Source: Mycolicibacterium sp. GF69
Lineage (GTDB): Bacteria > Actinomycetota > Actinomycetes > Mycobacteriales > Mycobacteriaceae
Length of the DNA stretch: 64,000 nucleotides
Direction of reading: 5' to 3'
Assembly: GCF_003284965.1 (NCBI RefSeq)
Contig: NZ_QMEW01000003.1
Span: forward strand, 1 to 64,000
Positions 9,160-19,520 of the stretch are shown here, one piece after another. How positions within the stretch are numbered: the stretch's first letter is position 1; each line of letters starts with the position of its first letter. Made by a program: the position numbers and the translations under genes. The notes beneath the pieces were generated by a model. That model had not been told where the DNA came from. It worked only from the letters and a program-made list of their open reading frames with translations, and ran no database searches.

Positions 9160-11895
9160 CTACCGCGCGTCAACAGCGACGACGCCGCGTCGAATGTCAT
9201 TGATAGCGCGTTTCGCGGTGGCGCGCAGCGCTGCGCTGGGCGCCGCGTTGCGCACCTGGTCGAGTATGTCGAGCACCTGACGGCACCACCGTACGAAATC
9301 GCCCGCCGAAAGCGGAGATCCACTGCCGGTGGTATCCGAAGCGGCCAGCGCGCTGCTCAGATCACCCGTGGTGGCCCATACGAAGATCGCCGCCACGAAG
9401 CCGTCGTCGGGTTCGCGGCTGCCCGTGATGCGATGGCGCTGTTCGTCGGCGCGCAGCTCCGACCACAGCCGCCGAGTCTGATTCAACGCCCGTCGCAGCC
9501 GGCCCGTCGGGATGTCCACGCCGTCGCGGCCACCCGGCGTGTCACCGCGAGCCTCGAAGAGCACCGCCGACAACACCCCCGCGAGCTCGGCAGCATCGAG
9601 ACCTTCCCAGATTCCGGTGCGCAGCGACTCCGCCACCAACAGGTCGCTTTCGCTGTAGATCCGGGCCAACAGCCGACCGTCGTCGGTCACCTTCGGCTCG
9701 TCGCCGCCCCCGGTGATAAAGCCGCGTTCGGTCAGCAGCACCACGATCCGGTCGAACGTGCGCGCCAACGAGTTCGTCGCGGCGGCCACGTTCTGCCGGA
9801 TCTGTTCGTTGTCGCGCTCGATGCGCAGGTACCGCTCGGCCAGCCGCGCCTTCTCCTCCCGGTCGGCCATGTGATGCGCCGGGTGGGCGCGCAGTTGTTC
9901 CCGCAGCGGGGCCAACGCGGGGTCGATGTCGCGGTCCTTCTCGGGCCCGCTGCGTTTGCCTCTGCCCGTCGGGACATCGAGGCGCGCTGTCGCCGAGTTG
10001 AGCGCCGACGCGAGGTCGCGCCGCGCGCGGGGGTTGCGATGCTCGACGCGCTTGGGCAGAGGCATCGAGCCCAGCGGCGCCGACGTACCCGAGTAGTCCG
10101 CGGACGAAATCCGCCCGGCCCACCGGTGCTCGGTCAACACCAGCGGACGCGGATCGTCTTCATCGCGAGCGGGTTCGAGCACGACGGCCAGCCCCCCGCG
10201 CCGCCCGTGCGTGATCGTGATGATGTCGCCGCGCCGTAGCGACGCCAGTGCTTCGTTGGCGGCCCGGCGCCGCTGCAGCCGCGAAGCCCGCGACTGGGCG
10301 CGTTCACGTTCGGAGATCTGCAGCCGCAACCGGACGTAGTCGAGGATCGCGTCGTCGCCGAGTTCGGCGGCCAGCTCGCCGAGCATCCGCTCGCCGCGTT
10401 CGATGCCTCGCCGCAGGCCGACGACCGACCGGTCGGCCTGGTACTGCGCGAACGAACTCTCGAGCAATTTGTGCGCCTGCGCCGGGCCCATCTGCTGCAC
10501 GAGGTTGATGGTCATGTTGTGCGAGGGCGCAAAAGAACTGCGCAACGGGAAGGTCCGGGTCGACGCCAATCCGGCCACCTCGGCAGGTTCTACGTCGGGG
10601 GTCCACAGAACGACCGCATGGCCTTCGACGTCGATGCCGCGGCGACCGGCCCGCCCGGTCAGCTGGGTGTACTCCCCGGGGGTCAACGGCACATGCTGCT
10701 CGCCGTTGAACTTGACCAACCGCTCCAGCACCACCGTGCGCGCCGGCATGTTGATTCCCAATGCGAATGTCTCCGTGGCGAATACCGCCTTCACCAGTCC
10801 GGCGGCGAAAAGTTCTTCCACCGTGTGACGGAATACCGGCAGCATGCCGGCGTGGTGGGCCGCCAGTCCGCGCAACAGGCCCTCGCGCCACTCGTGATAG
10901 TCGAGGATGATCAGGTCGGACTCGGGCAGATCGCCGCAACGGCGGTCGACGATCTCGGCGATGCGAGCCCGTTCCTCGTCGGTGGTCAGCCGCAGCGACG
11001 ACCGCAGACACTGTTTGACCGCGCCGTCGCAGCCGGCGCGCGAGAAGATGAACGTGATGGCGGGCAGCAGCCCTTCACGTTCCAGCATGCCGATCACGTC
11101 GGGCCGCGACGGCGGGCGGTACATGCTGGGTCTGCCCCGGTTTCGGCCGCGGCCGCGCGGCTGCCAGTCCACGAGCCGGTCGGCTTCGCGGCGATGTGCA
11201 ATGTGGCGCAACAACTCCGGGTCGACGAGCAGTTCGCGGCTGGCTTTGTTGGCCCGGGTGGCCCGGTAGTCGAACAGGTCGAACAACCGCTTGCCGACCA
11301 GAACGTGCTGCCACAACGGAACCGGGCGGTGCTCGTCGACGATCACCGTCGTGTCGCCGCGCACCGTCTGGATCCAGCCGCCGAACTCCTCGGCGTTGCT
11401 CACCGTCGCCGACAGGCTCACCAGCCGCACCTCGTCGGGCAGGTGCAGGATCACCTCCTCCCACACCGCACCGCGCATCCGGTCCGCCAAGAAGTGCACT
11501 TCGTCCATGACGACGTACGAAAGCCCTTGCAAGGACGAGGAATTAGCGTAGAGCATGTTGCGAAGCACCTCGGTGGTCATGACCACCACGTCGGCGTCGC
11601 CGTTGATCGACTGGTCACCGGTCAACAGCCCGATCTTCTCCGGACCGTACCGATGCACCAGGTCGTTGTGTTTCTGGTTGCTCAGCGCCTTGATGGGCGT
11701 CGTGTAGAAGCATTTCCCGCCCGATGCCAGCGCCAGGTGCACCGCGAACTCCCCCACCACGGTCTTGCCTGCCCCCGTCGGTGCACACACCAGCACACCG
11801 TGCCCGCTCTCCAGCGCCTCGCAGGACCGACGCTGGAAGTCGTCGAGCGCAAACGTCAGCTGTTCGGCGAACGCGGCCAGTTCGTCAGGTGGCAT
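9160..11895 (-). CDS. helY: SKI2-type DEAD/DEAH-box helicase HelY
   Basis: The 911-residue superfamily 2 helicase shows motif Q/I at residues 15-50 ([14 protein letters not shown], then [16 protein letters not shown]), motif II as [11 protein letters not shown], motif [11 protein letters not shown], and motif [14 protein letters not shown] long C-terminal part matches the MTR4/SKI2-like DSHCT region, so a role in RNA or DNA unwinding is likely. The start ATG lies inside a 16-bp sequence repeated three times (see repeat at 11885-11927). The tatA-tatC-helY order is that of M. tuberculosis Rv2092c-Rv2094c. Confidence 0.92.
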   Translation of the reverse strand: MPPDELAAFAEQLTFALDDFQRRSCEALESGHGVLVCAPTGAGKTVVGEFAVHLALASGGKCFYTTPIKALSNQKHNDLVHRYGPEKIGLLTGDQSINGDADVVVMTTEVLRNMLYANSSSLQGLSYVVMDEVHFLADRMRGAVWEEVILHLPDEVRLVSLSATVSNAEEFGGWIQTVRGDTTVIVDEHRPVPLWQHVLVGKRLFDLFDYRATRANKASRELLVDPELLRHIAHRREADRLVDWQPRGRGRNRGRPSMYRPPSRPDVIGMLEREGLLPAITFIFSRAGCDGAVKQCLRSSLRLTTDEERARIAEIVDRRCGDLPESDLIILDYHEWREGLLRGLAAHHAGMLPVFRHTVEELFAAGLVKAVFATETFALGINMPARTVVLERLVKFNGEQHVPLTPGEYTQLTGRAGRRGIDVEGHAVVLWTPDVEPAEVAGLASTRTFPLRSSFAPSHNMTINLVQQMGPAQAHKLLESSFAQYQADRSVVGLRRGIERGERMLGELAAELGDDAILDYVRLRLQISERERAQSRASRLQRRRAANEALASLRRGDIITITHGRRGGLAVVLEPARDEDDPRPLVLTEHRWAGRISSADYSGTSAPLGSMPLPKRVEHRNPRARRDLASALNSATARLDVPTGRGKRSGPEKDRDIDPALAPLREQLRAHPAHHMADREEKARLAERYLRIERDNEQIRQNVAAATNSLARTFDRIVVLLTERGFITGGGDEPKVTDDGRLLARIYSESDLLVAESLRTGIWEGLDAAELAGVLSAVLFEARGDTPGGRDGVDIPTGRLRRALNQTRRLWSELRADEQRHRITGSREPDDGFVAAIFVWATTGDLSSALAASDTTGSGSPLSAGDFVRWCRQVLDILDQVRNAAPSAALRATAKRAINDIRRGVVAVDAR

Positions 11896-11927
11896 CGTCG
11901 TCAGGTGGCATCTTCGTCAGGTGGCAT
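11885..11927. repeat. Three tandem 16-bp copies spanning tatC stop and helY start
   Basis: On the minus strand ATGCCACCTGACGA occurs at three positions with 16-bp period (ATG first bases at 11927, 11911 and 11895). The first copy holds the tatC stop in one frame; only the third opens into helY. The two upper copies read to an early stop if used as helY starts. This looks like a local slippage expansion of an originally overlapping tatC/helY junction. Confidence 0.9.
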
Positions 11928-12867
11928 CGTCATCGATCATTTGCCGCGTCGGCGTCGGCACGGTGCGCGACGCCTCGAGGGGTTCGACCGGTTCGATCGG
12001 CGCAGCGGTGTCCTCGGGAACGTCCTCGATCGCGGCGCGGCGCGCCTTACGCCTGTCGTGCAACCGCGCGATCTGGATGGCGAACTCGAGCAGCACCGTC
12101 AAGGCGAGCGCCAGCGCCAGCATCGAGAACGGATCCGAGCCGGGAGTGAACAGCGCGGCGAACACGAACAGGGCGAAGATCAGGCCGCGCCGCCATGCCT
12201 TGAGCCGCTCGTAGGTCAGCACGCCGACCGCGTTGAGCATCACGATGAGCAACGGGAACTCGAAGCTGAAACCGAACACCAGCAGCAGGTTGATCAGGAA
12301 GCCGAAGTACTGGTCGCCGGACAGTGCGGTGATCTGCACGTCGCTGCCGACCGTCAGCAGGAAGCCCAGCGCTGTGGCCAGCACCACGTAGGCGAGCACC
12401 GCGCCGGCGATGAACAGTGCGGCGCCGACCGTGACAAAGGCGACGGCGAACCGGCGCTCCTTCTTGTAGAGCCCCGGCGTGATGAACGCCCACATCTGGT
12501 AGAGCCACACCGGGCAGGCCAGCACGATGCCCGCGGTCAGCGCGACCTTCAGGCGCAGCATGAACTGGTCGAACGGCGCGGTGGCGAGCAGTCGGCACTC
12601 GTCGCCGGGAGCGATGGTCGCTCGCGACGACGCAGGCAGCGCGCAGTACGGCCCGCGCAGCCAGTCGCCAAGGCTGGGCAGGCCGAAGACACCGTGGCTG
12701 TACCAGAAGAAGCCCAGGATCGTGGTGACGACGACCGCGGCCGCGGCGATCAGCAGCCGGGTGCGCAGCTCATGCAGATGCTCGACCAGCGACATCGTGC
12801 CGTCGGGATTGACCCGTGAGCGCCGTCGGCGAGGATCGAGCTTCCTGAAGAGTCCTGGGGTCTGCAC
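11917..12867 (-). CDS. tatC: Twin-arginine translocase subunit TatC
   Basis: The 316-residue integral membrane protein is the receptor of the twin-arginine export pathway. The conserved start of the TatC fold is seen ([14 protein letters not shown] near residue 26, with the functional Glu), then six hydrophobic segments, and [15 protein letters not shown] in the fifth. A charged cytoplasmic C-terminal extension of about 55 residues follows the last helix, as in other mycobacteria. tatA lies 50 bp upstream on the same strand. Confidence 0.95.
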   Translation of the reverse strand: MQTPGLFRKLDPRRRRSRVNPDGTMSLVEHLHELRTRLLIAAAAVVVTTILGFFWYSHGVFGLPSLGDWLRGPYCALPASSRATIAPGDECRLLATAPFDQFMLRLKVALTAGIVLACPVWLYQMWAFITPGLYKKERRFAVAFVTVGAALFIAGAVLAYVVLATALGFLLTVGSDVQITALSGDQYFGFLINLLLVFGFSFEFPLLIVMLNAVGVLTYERLKAWRRGLIFALFVFAALFTPGSDPFSMLALALALTVLLEFAIQIARLHDRRKARRAAIEDVPEDTAAPIEPVEPLEASRTVPTPTRQMIDDDAT

Positions 12868-12917
12868 GGCATGCCTACTGACGCGGCCTCACGCCGCGGT
12901 CGGTTGATCGGTGATGA

Positions 12918-13187
12918 TCAGGCCGGACGTTTGTCCGACGGCTGCTCGCTCACCGGGGTGTCGACGCGCTCCGAGGCGATCGGCTTCGCCGGTGGAGGCG
13001 TCGTGCCGGCGGCATCGGACTCGCGCGTTTCCGACTTCGAATCGGCCTGCATCTCCTTGATCTCCGACTTGAAGATGCGCATCGACTTGCCGAGCGAGCG
13101 CGCCGCGTCCGGGAGCTTCTTGGCACCGAAGAGCAGCACGAACACGGCGATGACGATGACCCAGTGCCAGGGTTGTAGACCGCCCAC
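12918..13187 (-). CDS. tatA: Twin-arginine translocase pore subunit TatA
   Basis: The 89-residue protein starts with a short N-terminal segment, one transmembrane helix ([20 protein letters not shown]) and an amphipathic helix ([20 protein letters not shown]), then an acidic, Pro-rich tail. The start is the GTG at 13187, which has a strong GGAGG ribosome binding site eight bases upstream; longer in-frame forms run into pafC. It assembles with TatC to move folded proteins across the membrane. Confidence 0.95.
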   Translation of the reverse strand: MGGLQPWHWVIVIAVFVLLFGAKKLPDAARSLGKSMRIFKSEIKEMQADSKSETRESDAAGTTPPPAKPIASERVDTPVSEQPSDKRPA

Positions 13188-13216
13188 TTTGATTACCTCC
13201 AGACGTCGCGGCCAGT

Positions 13217-14182
13217 CTACTCGCTGACCTCGTATGCATTCAGCGCCGCGCGGGCCGATTCCCGCACGCGAGCGGCCAGGTCGGCGGGTTCGAGGACCCG
13301 CACGGCCGACCCGAATCCGAGCACGAACCGGGCCATCCAGTCGTCGGAGGCGTACGTCATGGCGGCCTCCCACCCGCCCTCGGGCAGTTCGCGGCTGACC
13401 CGCAGCGGGTAGTAATCGAACATCCACGCGGCCGTGCGGTCGATCAGCAGAAGTGCCGACGGTAGCGACGGGTCGGCGGTATCAGGGGAGAACAGCGAGG
13501 TATCCGGCTCGGCCTGCACGGCAGGCGGCGGCGGTGCCGAGGGTTCGTCGCGGCTCTGGGCGTCGACGATGCGGTCGAACCGGAACAGCCGCACGCCCTC
13601 GGCGGTGCGGCACCATGCCTCCAGGTAACTGTGGTCACCGACCAGCACGACGCGGATCGGGTCGACGATGCGGCTGGTCAGCATGTCGTGCGAGGCCGAG
13701 TAGTACTCGATCGACAGCGCGCGCCCGTCGCGGACCGCCTCCCGCACCGCCGCGGCCGCCTCGCTCTCGATGGGTGCCGGCTCCTCGACTGCCGCGCCGC
13801 CGTGGCCGACGGTGCCGGCGGCGGACTCGATCTTCGCAATCGCGCTGCGGGCCGCCTCCGGGTCGACCATGCCCGGTACGTCGGCCAGCGCCCGCAAGGC
13901 GACCAGCACGCCGGTGGCCTCCGGAGATGTCAGCCGCAGCGGATGGTCGATACCCGCGGTGAACGTCACTTCGATTGTGTCGCCGGAGAATTCGAAGTCG
14001 ATCAGATCGCCGGGTCCGTATCCCGGCAGACCGCACATCCACAGCTGGTTCAGGTCTTCGCGCAGCTGCTTGACGCTGACGCCGAGATCCGACGCCGCCT
14101 CGGCGTACGTGATTCTCGGGTTGGCCTGGAAATACGGCACCATGTTGAGCAACCGCACCAGCCGCGTCGAGATGGCGGTCAT
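13217..14182 (-). CDS. pafC: WYL-domain transcriptional activator PafC
   Basis: The 321-residue protein has an N-terminal winged HTH ([23 protein letters not shown]) followed by a WYL domain and a C-terminal WCX part. With PafB it forms the activator of the RecA-independent mycobacterial DNA-damage response. The ATG at 14182 overlaps the pafB stop as ATGA, so the two are co-translated. Two candidate PafBC promoters are seen elsewhere in this window. Confidence 0.93.
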   Translation of the reverse strand: MTAISTRLVRLLNMVPYFQANPRITYAEAASDLGVSVKQLREDLNQLWMCGLPGYGPGDLIDFEFSGDTIEVTFTAGIDHPLRLTSPEATGVLVALRALADVPGMVDPEAARSAIAKIESAAGTVGHGGAAVEEPAPIESEAAAAVREAVRDGRALSIEYYSASHDMLTSRIVDPIRVVLVGDHSYLEAWCRTAEGVRLFRFDRIVDAQSRDEPSAPPPPAVQAEPDTSLFSPDTADPSLPSALLLIDRTAAWMFDYYPLRVSRELPEGGWEAAMTYASDDWMARFVLGFGSAVRVLEPADLAARVRESARAALNAYEVSE

Positions 14183-15192
14183 GCCTGTCCTGCCTGGGCT
14201 CGCAACCGGGCCAGCACATCGTCGCGGAGCGACTCGGGCTCCAGCGCAACGGCGTCGGGTCCGTAGCTGGCCACTTCCCGGGCCAATCGGTCGAACATTC
14301 CGATGTCGACGGTGATCACCTCGCCAGCGCGGCCGTTGTGGGTATCCGGGGCCACCGTCGCGGCCTGTCGGCGCAGTGCGGTCCCCCGGCCCTGGGCGAT
14401 CCACACGCGGGCCTGCCCGCCCGATGGCCAGTCCCCCACCGCGCGCTCGACGATCTCGCGGAGGTCGACATTCGGCGGTCGCCGCACCGCGCCGTGCGGT
14501 CCCACGGGTAGCACCTCGGCGCCGATCCGGGAAAGCCGGAACGTGCGGGTCGCGTCGCGGTCCCGGTCGTGGCCCACGAGATACCAGCGGCCCTTGTCGG
14601 TCAGCACGCCCCAGGGCTCGACCGTGCGCGTGGTGTACGGCTCGCTGCGCGAAGACCGGTGCGAGAACTGCACGGCCCGTCCGGAGTCGATGGCGGACAA
14701 CAGGATTCCGAGCACCTCTTCCGAGCCTCGTAGCCCGGGCAGCGCCGCGGTCGAGGTGATCGCCGGTGCGGCCTCGACGGCCTCGATGTCGATGCCGGCC
14801 GCCCGCAGCTTCAGCAGCGCCCCCTGGGTGGCGGTGATGAGTTCCGGCGACTCCCACAACTGGGTGGCCACCGCGACGGCGGCCGCCTCGTCGGCGGTCA
14901 GTTCGACCGCGGGCAGTGCATAGGCGTCACGGTTGATTCGGTAGCCCTCGGTCGGGTCGAACTGTGAGACCCGCCCGGTCTCCAGCGGGATTCCCAAGTC
15001 GCGCAACTCGTTCTTGTCGCGCTCGAACATGCGGGAGAACGCTTCGTCGCTGGCGCTGTCGGAGTAGCCGGACACCGTTTCCCGGATCCGTTCGGCGGTG
15101 ATGAAGTTTCGCGTCGACAGGAGCGCGATCACGAGGTTCATCAACCGCTCGACTTTGGAGATCGCCACGGGTGTCAGCTTAGGGCGTGCCAT
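14179..15192 (-). CDS. pafB: WYL-domain transcriptional activator PafB
   Basis: This 337-residue WYL-family regulator carries an N-terminal HTH (VERLMNLVIALLSTRNFITAE), the motif FERDKNELRDLGIPLE, and a WYL domain with WYLVGHDRDRDATRTFRLSR. It pairs with PafC. The longest ATG form begins at 15192; a GTG at 15168, eight codons in, would give an N-terminus starting VAISKVERL like the tuberculosis protein, so the true start is uncertain. A hairpin repeat lies directly upstream, between this gene and pafA. Confidence 0.93.
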   Translation of the reverse strand: MARPKLTPVAISKVERLMNLVIALLSTRNFITAERIRETVSGYSDSASDEAFSRMFERDKNELRDLGIPLETGRVSQFDPTEGYRINRDAYALPAVELTADEAAAVAVATQLWESPELITATQGALLKLRAAGIDIEAVEAAPAITSTAALPGLRGSEEVLGILLSAIDSGRAVQFSHRSSRSEPYTTRTVEPWGVLTDKGRWYLVGHDRDRDATRTFRLSRIGAEVLPVGPHGAVRRPPNVDLREIVERAVGDWPSGGQARVWIAQGRGTALRRQAATVAPDTHNGRAGEVITVDIGMFDRLAREVASYGPDAVALEPESLRDDVLARLRAQAGQA

Positions 15193-15200
15193 CTACTGGC

Positions 15201-15263
15201 TGAGCGCTCACTCCGGTACGGATTTTCGGGCGCCCGAAACTGTACGAGGATGAGCGTTCGCGG
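15201..15263. repeat. Hairpin-forming dispersed repeat, copy B
   Basis: The outer arms (TGAGCGCTCAC at 15201-15211 and TGAGCGTTCGCGG at 15251-15263) pair imperfectly. At the centre is a perfect 16-bp palindrome TTTCGGGCGCCCGAAA flanked on both sides by GTAC. The order of blocks matches copy A at 1146-1208. It separates pafA from pafB, so it may end or attenuate transcription, or reduce the coupling of the two. Confidence 0.65.
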
Positions 15264-15278
15264 AGGACCGCGTAGCCG

Positions 15279-16637
15279 CTACATCGAGGCGATCAGCCGC
15301 TTCACGCGCTCGTCGACCGAGCGGAACGGGTCCTTGCACAGCACTGTGCGCTGGGCCTGATCGTTGAGCTTGAGGTGCACCCAGTCGACGGTGAAGTCGC
15401 GACCCGCCTCCTGCGCGGCGCTGATGAACTCCCCCCGCAGCTTGGCGCGCGTGGTCTGCGGCGGCGTGTTGACCGCGGCCTCGATGTCCTCGTCGGTGGT
15501 GATCCGCGCGGCCAGGCCCTTGCGCTGCAACAGGTCGAACACGCCGCGCCCGCGCTTGATGTCGTGATACGCCAGGTCCAGCTGGCTGATCTTCGGATCG
15601 GACAGCTCCATGTTGTAGCGGTCCTGATAACGCTGGAACAGCTTGCGTTTGATCACCCAGTCGATCTCGGTGTCGACCTTGGCGAAGTCCTGGCTTTCCA
15701 CGGCGTCGAGCTGACGGCCCCACAGGTCGACAACCTGCTGGATCTGCGTGTTCGGCTCCCGCGACTGCAGATACTCGACCGCGCGCGCGTAGTACTCGCG
15801 CTGGATGTCCAGGGCACTGGCCTGCCTGCCCCCGGCGAGCCGAACCGGGCGCCGTCCCGTCAGGTCGTGGCTGACCTCCCGGATGGCGCGGATCGGGTTG
15901 TCCAGCGAGAAGTCGCGGAACGCGATCCCGGCCTCGATCATCTCCAGCACCAGCGATGCCGTGCCCACCTTGAGCATCGTGGTGGATTCGCTCATGTTCG
16001 AGTCGCCGACGATGACATGCAGCCTGCGGTACTTCTCGGCGTCGGCATGCGGTTCGTCGCGCGTGTTGATGATGGGGCGGCTGCGGGTGGTGGCGCTCGA
16101 GACGCCCTCCCAGATGTGCTCGGCGCGCTGGGACAGGCAGAACGTCGCGGCTTTCGGCGTCTGCAGCACCTTGCCCGCACCGCAGATCAGCTGGCGGGTG
16201 ACCAGGAACGGCAGCAGGACATCCGAGATCCGCGAGAACTCGCCCGCGCGCACGATCAGATAGTTCTCGTGGCAGCCGTAAGAGTTGCCCGCGGAGTCGG
16301 TGTTGTTCTTGAACAGGTAGATGTCGCCGCCGATGCCCTCGTCGGCCAAGCGCTGTTCGGCGTCGATGAGCAGGTCTTCGAGCACCCGCTCACCCGCCCG
16401 GTCGTGGGTGACCAACTGTGTCAGGCTGTCGCATTCGGCGGTGGCGTACTCGGGGTGGCTGCCCACATCCAGGTACAGCCGCGCCCCGTTCCGGAGGAAG
16501 ACGTTCGAACTGCGGCCCCACGAGACCACGCGCCGGAAAAGGTAGCGGGCCACCTCGTCGGGGCTCAGCCGGCGATGGCCGTGGAACGTGCAGGTGACAC
16601 CGAATTCGGTCTCGATGCCCATGATCCGTCGCTGCAC
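15279..16637 (-). CDS. pafA: Pup-protein ligase PafA
   Basis: The 452-residue glutamine-synthetase-like enzyme joins the C-terminal glutamate of Pup to lysines of target proteins using ATP. Key residues are present: Glu9 in [11 protein letters not shown] (metal), Asp57 in [12 protein letters not shown] (catalytic base), and the HENYL and RDEPHAD segments of the active site. The GTG at 16637 gives exactly the family's usual length. Three genes on the opposite strand separate it from prcA, where tuberculosis has other genes. Confidence 0.97.
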   Translation of the reverse strand: MQRRIMGIETEFGVTCTFHGHRRLSPDEVARYLFRRVVSWGRSSNVFLRNGARLYLDVGSHPEYATAECDSLTQLVTHDRAGERVLEDLLIDAEQRLADEGIGGDIYLFKNNTDSAGNSYGCHENYLIVRAGEFSRISDVLLPFLVTRQLICGAGKVLQTPKAATFCLSQRAEHIWEGVSSATTRSRPIINTRDEPHADAEKYRRLHVIVGDSNMSESTTMLKVGTASLVLEMIEAGIAFRDFSLDNPIRAIREVSHDLTGRRPVRLAGGRQASALDIQREYYARAVEYLQSREPNTQIQQVVDLWGRQLDAVESQDFAKVDTEIDWVIKRKLFQRYQDRYNMELSDPKISQLDLAYHDIKRGRGVFDLLQRKGLAARITTDEDIEAAVNTPPQTTRAKLRGEFISAAQEAGRDFTVDWVHLKLNDQAQRTVLCKDPFRSVDERVKRLIASM

Positions 16638-16770
16638 CTCACCGAGACTACTTGTTGCTCGGCTGCCGCGGTGGACAAGCCGCGCCGGAGATGTAACCCA
16701 GCGGTGTGACGGCGCCGGCGCCCTGTGGATAACTCGAGCACGATGGGCGTCGGCTCTGTCAGCATGAGCC

Positions 16771-17046
16771 ATGGGGGAAATCGTTGTACTCGACGTGTCG
16801 CAACTGCGCACCGTGGCCGACCGGGTGGTGACCGCTGCCGAGCGGATCGCCGAGATGCGTTGGCCCGAATCGAATCCGGATGAGCTCGAAGGCTCGGCGG
16901 TCGGGAGCATCGACGCATCGACACTCGTCGCGCCGCGACAGGCCGACGTGGTCGCCGGTATGCGCGGTTGGGCGCTGGCGGCCCGGAACTCCGCGGATGC
17001 GTTCGAGCGCGCGGAGCGACACAACCGCGACCGCTTCGGGCGGTGA
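16771..17046 (+). CDS. Small helical protein, probable type VII-associated partner of the DUF1023 hydrolase
   Basis: The 91-residue product is almost entirely predicted helix ([23 protein letters not shown] ... [26 protein letters not shown]) and has the size and two-helix layout of ESX/WXG100-type or EspC-like partner proteins. No signal peptide or clear WXG or YxxxD/E motif is present. Its stop overlaps the start of the next gene as GTGA (17043-17046), so the two are translated as a pair. Function is inferred only from this pairing. Confidence 0.65.
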   Translation: MGEIVVLDVSQLRTVADRVVTAAERIAEMRWPESNPDELEGSAVGSIDASTLVAPRQADVVAGMRGWALAARNSADAFERAERHNRDRFGR

Positions 17047-18611
17047 CGCGGCCGACCATCGGCCAGGTCGAAGCCTGGCGTCCCACGGCGCTGGCGCGGT
17101 GGGCCGACGGGTGGGACCGCAACGCGCGGATGCTGTCGGCGCAAGCCGACTCGCTGGCGGCCGAGTTCAGCTTCTGGAGTGGCGCCACCGCCGAGGCGGC
17201 CCGCGCGAATGCTAAAAACATTGTCGCAATGGCCGACACGATCGCGCGGGCCTTGGTGCTGGGCGCGGCGGCGGCTCGCGACGGGGCCGCACAGATCGCT
17301 TCGGCGCGAGCAGAAGTCATGGCGTTGGTCTCGGTCGCTCGCTCGGAGGGCTTCGCCGTGCACGCCGACGGAACCGTGATCGTTCACACCGCGCCCTCGC
17401 CGTTGCTGGTGGCCCTGTCCGGCGGCGTTGCCGGTGTCGCCGTGGAGATGCTCACGGTGCGGGCAGCCGAGCTGACCGGCCGACTCGGCGCGGCGCTCGA
17501 TCGTCTGGACGCTGCGGACGCCGACGCCGCTGCCGACATCACGGAGGCGTTCGCGTCCCTGGCCGGCGGCGGCCCGACACCCGACGCCTCCGTCGTCACG
17601 GCGTGGCCGGCAACCGGTCAGGACCGGATCTCCGATCAGATCGCAGCGATGACGCCGGCGCAGCGGCAGCGGTTGATCGACACCTTCCCTGCGCAGGTGG
17701 GCAACACCGACGGGGTGCCGTGGGAGATGCGGATCGCGGCCAACCGGACCAACGTGGCACAGGCGGTGCTGCGCGAACCCGATCCCGACCGCGTCGCGCT
17801 GTATCGGGAGCTGCTGGCCGAGGTCGACGATCCGGCGGGCGAACACGGTCGTATCGACCGGCAGATCCTCGCATTCGAACCCGGCCGGGGGTCGCTGGTC
17901 GAGCTGCACGGCAGTGTCGCGTCTGCCTCCGGCGTCGCGGTGCTGGTTCCGGGTCTGAACACGACGATCAACGGTTCGGCGGCGAACGCCAGGACCGCTC
18001 GCCGGTTCGTCTCGGCAACCGGTGGTGACGTCGCCGCCATCACCTACCTCGGTGGTCCGTTTCCGCGAGGCGACAACCTGGTGAGCGCCGTGGCGGCGGC
18101 GGCCGATCCGCGCTACGCACTGGCCATGGCGCCGCGACTCGTCGCGTTCAGCGAGGATGTCGACCGCACCGCGGATTCCACCGGCCGTCGGATACCGGTG
18201 ACCGTCATCGGCCACTCGTACGGCGGCTCGATCGTGGGCACCGCAGAGTCTTTGGGGCTGACTTCCGACCGCACGTTGTACGTGGCCGCGGCAGGGGCCG
18301 GCGTCGGGGTCGACGACCCCGGCGACTGGCACAACAGAAACCCCGACGTGTTGCGCTTCTCGCTGACGGCGCCGGGCGACTTTATCGAGATTGTGCAGGG
18401 CATCCCCGGCGGACCGCACGGAGCCGACCCTGACGAGATGCCCGGCGTGGTCAGGTTGTCGGCCGGGCGGTACGACGACGGACGGCCGATGGCCGGGCCG
18501 GGCGCGCATTCCGACGTGCTCAATGCGCCCTCAGACGCGTGGCGCGCGATTCTCGGGGTGATCACCGGCGATATCGCCACCGATCGCGCAACCTCGCAAC
18601 AAGCGGGTTGA
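17043..18611 (+). CDS. DUF1023 alpha/beta hydrolase with N-terminal WXG-like helical domain
   Basis: The 522-residue protein has two parts. Residues 1 to about 110 are helical and contain the turn [12 protein letters not shown], a W-x-G motif as in type VII secretion substrates. Residues from about 225 are a DUF1023 alpha/beta hydrolase, with [14 protein letters not shown] as the strand before the active site and the nucleophile elbow [12 protein letters not shown] near residue 390; [12 protein letters not shown] may carry the catalytic His. Overlap with the preceding small gene decides the GTG start at 17043. Similar proteins occur in mycobacteria with unknown substrates; a secreted lipase/esterase or toxin is possible. 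Confidence 0.75.
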   Translation: MTRPTIGQVEAWRPTALARWADGWDRNARMLSAQADSLAAEFSFWSGATAEAARANAKNIVAMADTIARALVLGAAAARDGAAQIASARAEVMALVSVARSEGFAVHADGTVIVHTAPSPLLVALSGGVAGVAVEMLTVRAAELTGRLGAALDRLDAADADAAADITEAFASLAGGGPTPDASVVTAWPATGQDRISDQIAAMTPAQRQRLIDTFPAQVGNTDGVPWEMRIAANRTNVAQAVLREPDPDRVALYRELLAEVDDPAGEHGRIDRQILAFEPGRGSLVELHGSVASASGVAVLVPGLNTTINGSAANARTARRFVSATGGDVAAITYLGGPFPRGDNLVSAVAAAADPRYALAMAPRLVAFSEDVDRTADSTGRRIPVTVIGHSYGGSIVGTAESLGLTSDRTLYVAAAGAGVGVDDPGDWHNRNPDVLRFSLTAPGDFIEIVQGIPGGPHGADPDEMPGVVRLSAGRYDDGRPMAGPGAHSDVLNAPSDAWRAILGVITGDIATDRATSQQAG

Positions 18612-18631
18612 CATCTGGCCAGAATAAGTCG

Positions 18632-19519
18632 GTGTGGTCCCGCAGCGCTCCTGTCGACGGGTTTCGGCTCGCCTACGACCGGTTCGGCACCAAGGGCGCG
18701 CCGCCGGTGGTTTTGCTGCACGGGTGGCCCGGTAACCGCCAGGACTACCGCGCGGTGGTGCCGCTGCTCGGCGACGCCGCCGACGTCATCGTGCCGGACC
18801 TACGCGGATTCGGCGGGTCGGACAAACACGCGGTCGCGATCCGGCATTTCTACAGCGCCAGCGCACAGGCCGGCAGCGTGATCGGGCTGATCCGGGAACT
18901 GGAACTGGAACAGGTGGTGCTCGCCGGATACGACGTCGGCAGCCGAGTCGCGCAGAGCGTCGCCCGCATGCAACCGGACCTGGTGCGCTCGCTGGTGCTG
19001 TCCCCGCCGCTACCCGGTGCCGGCGATCGGGTCCTGACGGCCAAGGCGCAGAGCGAATTCTGGTATCAGGCGTTCCATCAGCTGCCACTGGCCGCGCAGC
19101 TGCTCGATGGCAACCCGGACCTGGTGCGCGACTACCTGCGGCACTTCTGGACACACTGGTCGGGTCCGGACTTCGCTGTCTGCGACGACGATCTGGAGCG
19201 GCTGGTCTCCGACTATGGCCTGCCCGGAGCGTTCGCGGCCTCGATCGCGTGGTATCGCGCCGGCGCAGGAATGATCGCCCAGTCGCTGACAGAACTGCCA
19301 CCGGAGCGTGCCATCAAGATCCACGTCCCCACCGATGTCGTGTGGCCGCAGCATGATCCGTTGTTCCCGGCCGAATGGTCGGACCGGCTGGGGCACTACT
19401 TCACCGATGTGCAGCTGCACTTCGCTTTCGATGCAGGGCATTTCACGCCGCTGGAGTGCCCCGAGCAGTTCGCCGAGCTGATCCTCATCCGGGCTCGCCC
19501 CAGCCCGGCCGCCGGCTGA
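18632..19519 (+). CDS. Alpha/beta hydrolase, epoxide-hydrolase-like
   Basis: The 295-residue protein shows PVVLLHGWPGNRQDYR (HGWP oxyanion hole), DLRGFGGSDK, and a nucleophile elbow AGYDVGSRVAQ in which the nucleophile is Asp instead of Ser, as in epoxide hydrolases and dehalogenases. VVWPQHDPLFP and FDAGHFTPLECPE supply the acid and the His. The start GTG at 18632 lies 21 bp after the DUF1023 gene and gives a normal N-terminus. It ends one base before the convergent prcA stop. Confidence 0.82.
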   Translation: MWSRSAPVDGFRLAYDRFGTKGAPPVVLLHGWPGNRQDYRAVVPLLGDAADVIVPDLRGFGGSDKHAVAIRHFYSASAQAGSVIGLIRELELEQVVLAGYDVGSRVAQSVARMQPDLVRSLVLSPPLPGAGDRVLTAKAQSEFWYQAFHQLPLAAQLLDGNPDLVRDYLRHFWTHWSGPDFAVCDDDLERLVSDYGLPGAFAASIAWYRAGAGMIAQSLTELPPERAIKIHVPTDVVWPQHDPLFPAEWSDRLGHYFTDVQLHFAFDAGHFTPLECPEQFAELILIRARPSPAAG

Positions 19520-19520
19520 G

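Noticed and set aside
10471..12819. A 782-codon open frame on the plus strand opposite helY and tatC
   Set aside because: It lies entirely opposite well-supported genes and has Arg/His-rich composition typical of antisense frames in high-GC DNA; no domain is seen.
16724..16732. TGTGGATAA, a perfect match to the DnaA box (complement TTATCCACA)
   Set aside because: A single box in a short gap without an AT-rich element or further boxes; not enough for an origin or a regulated site.
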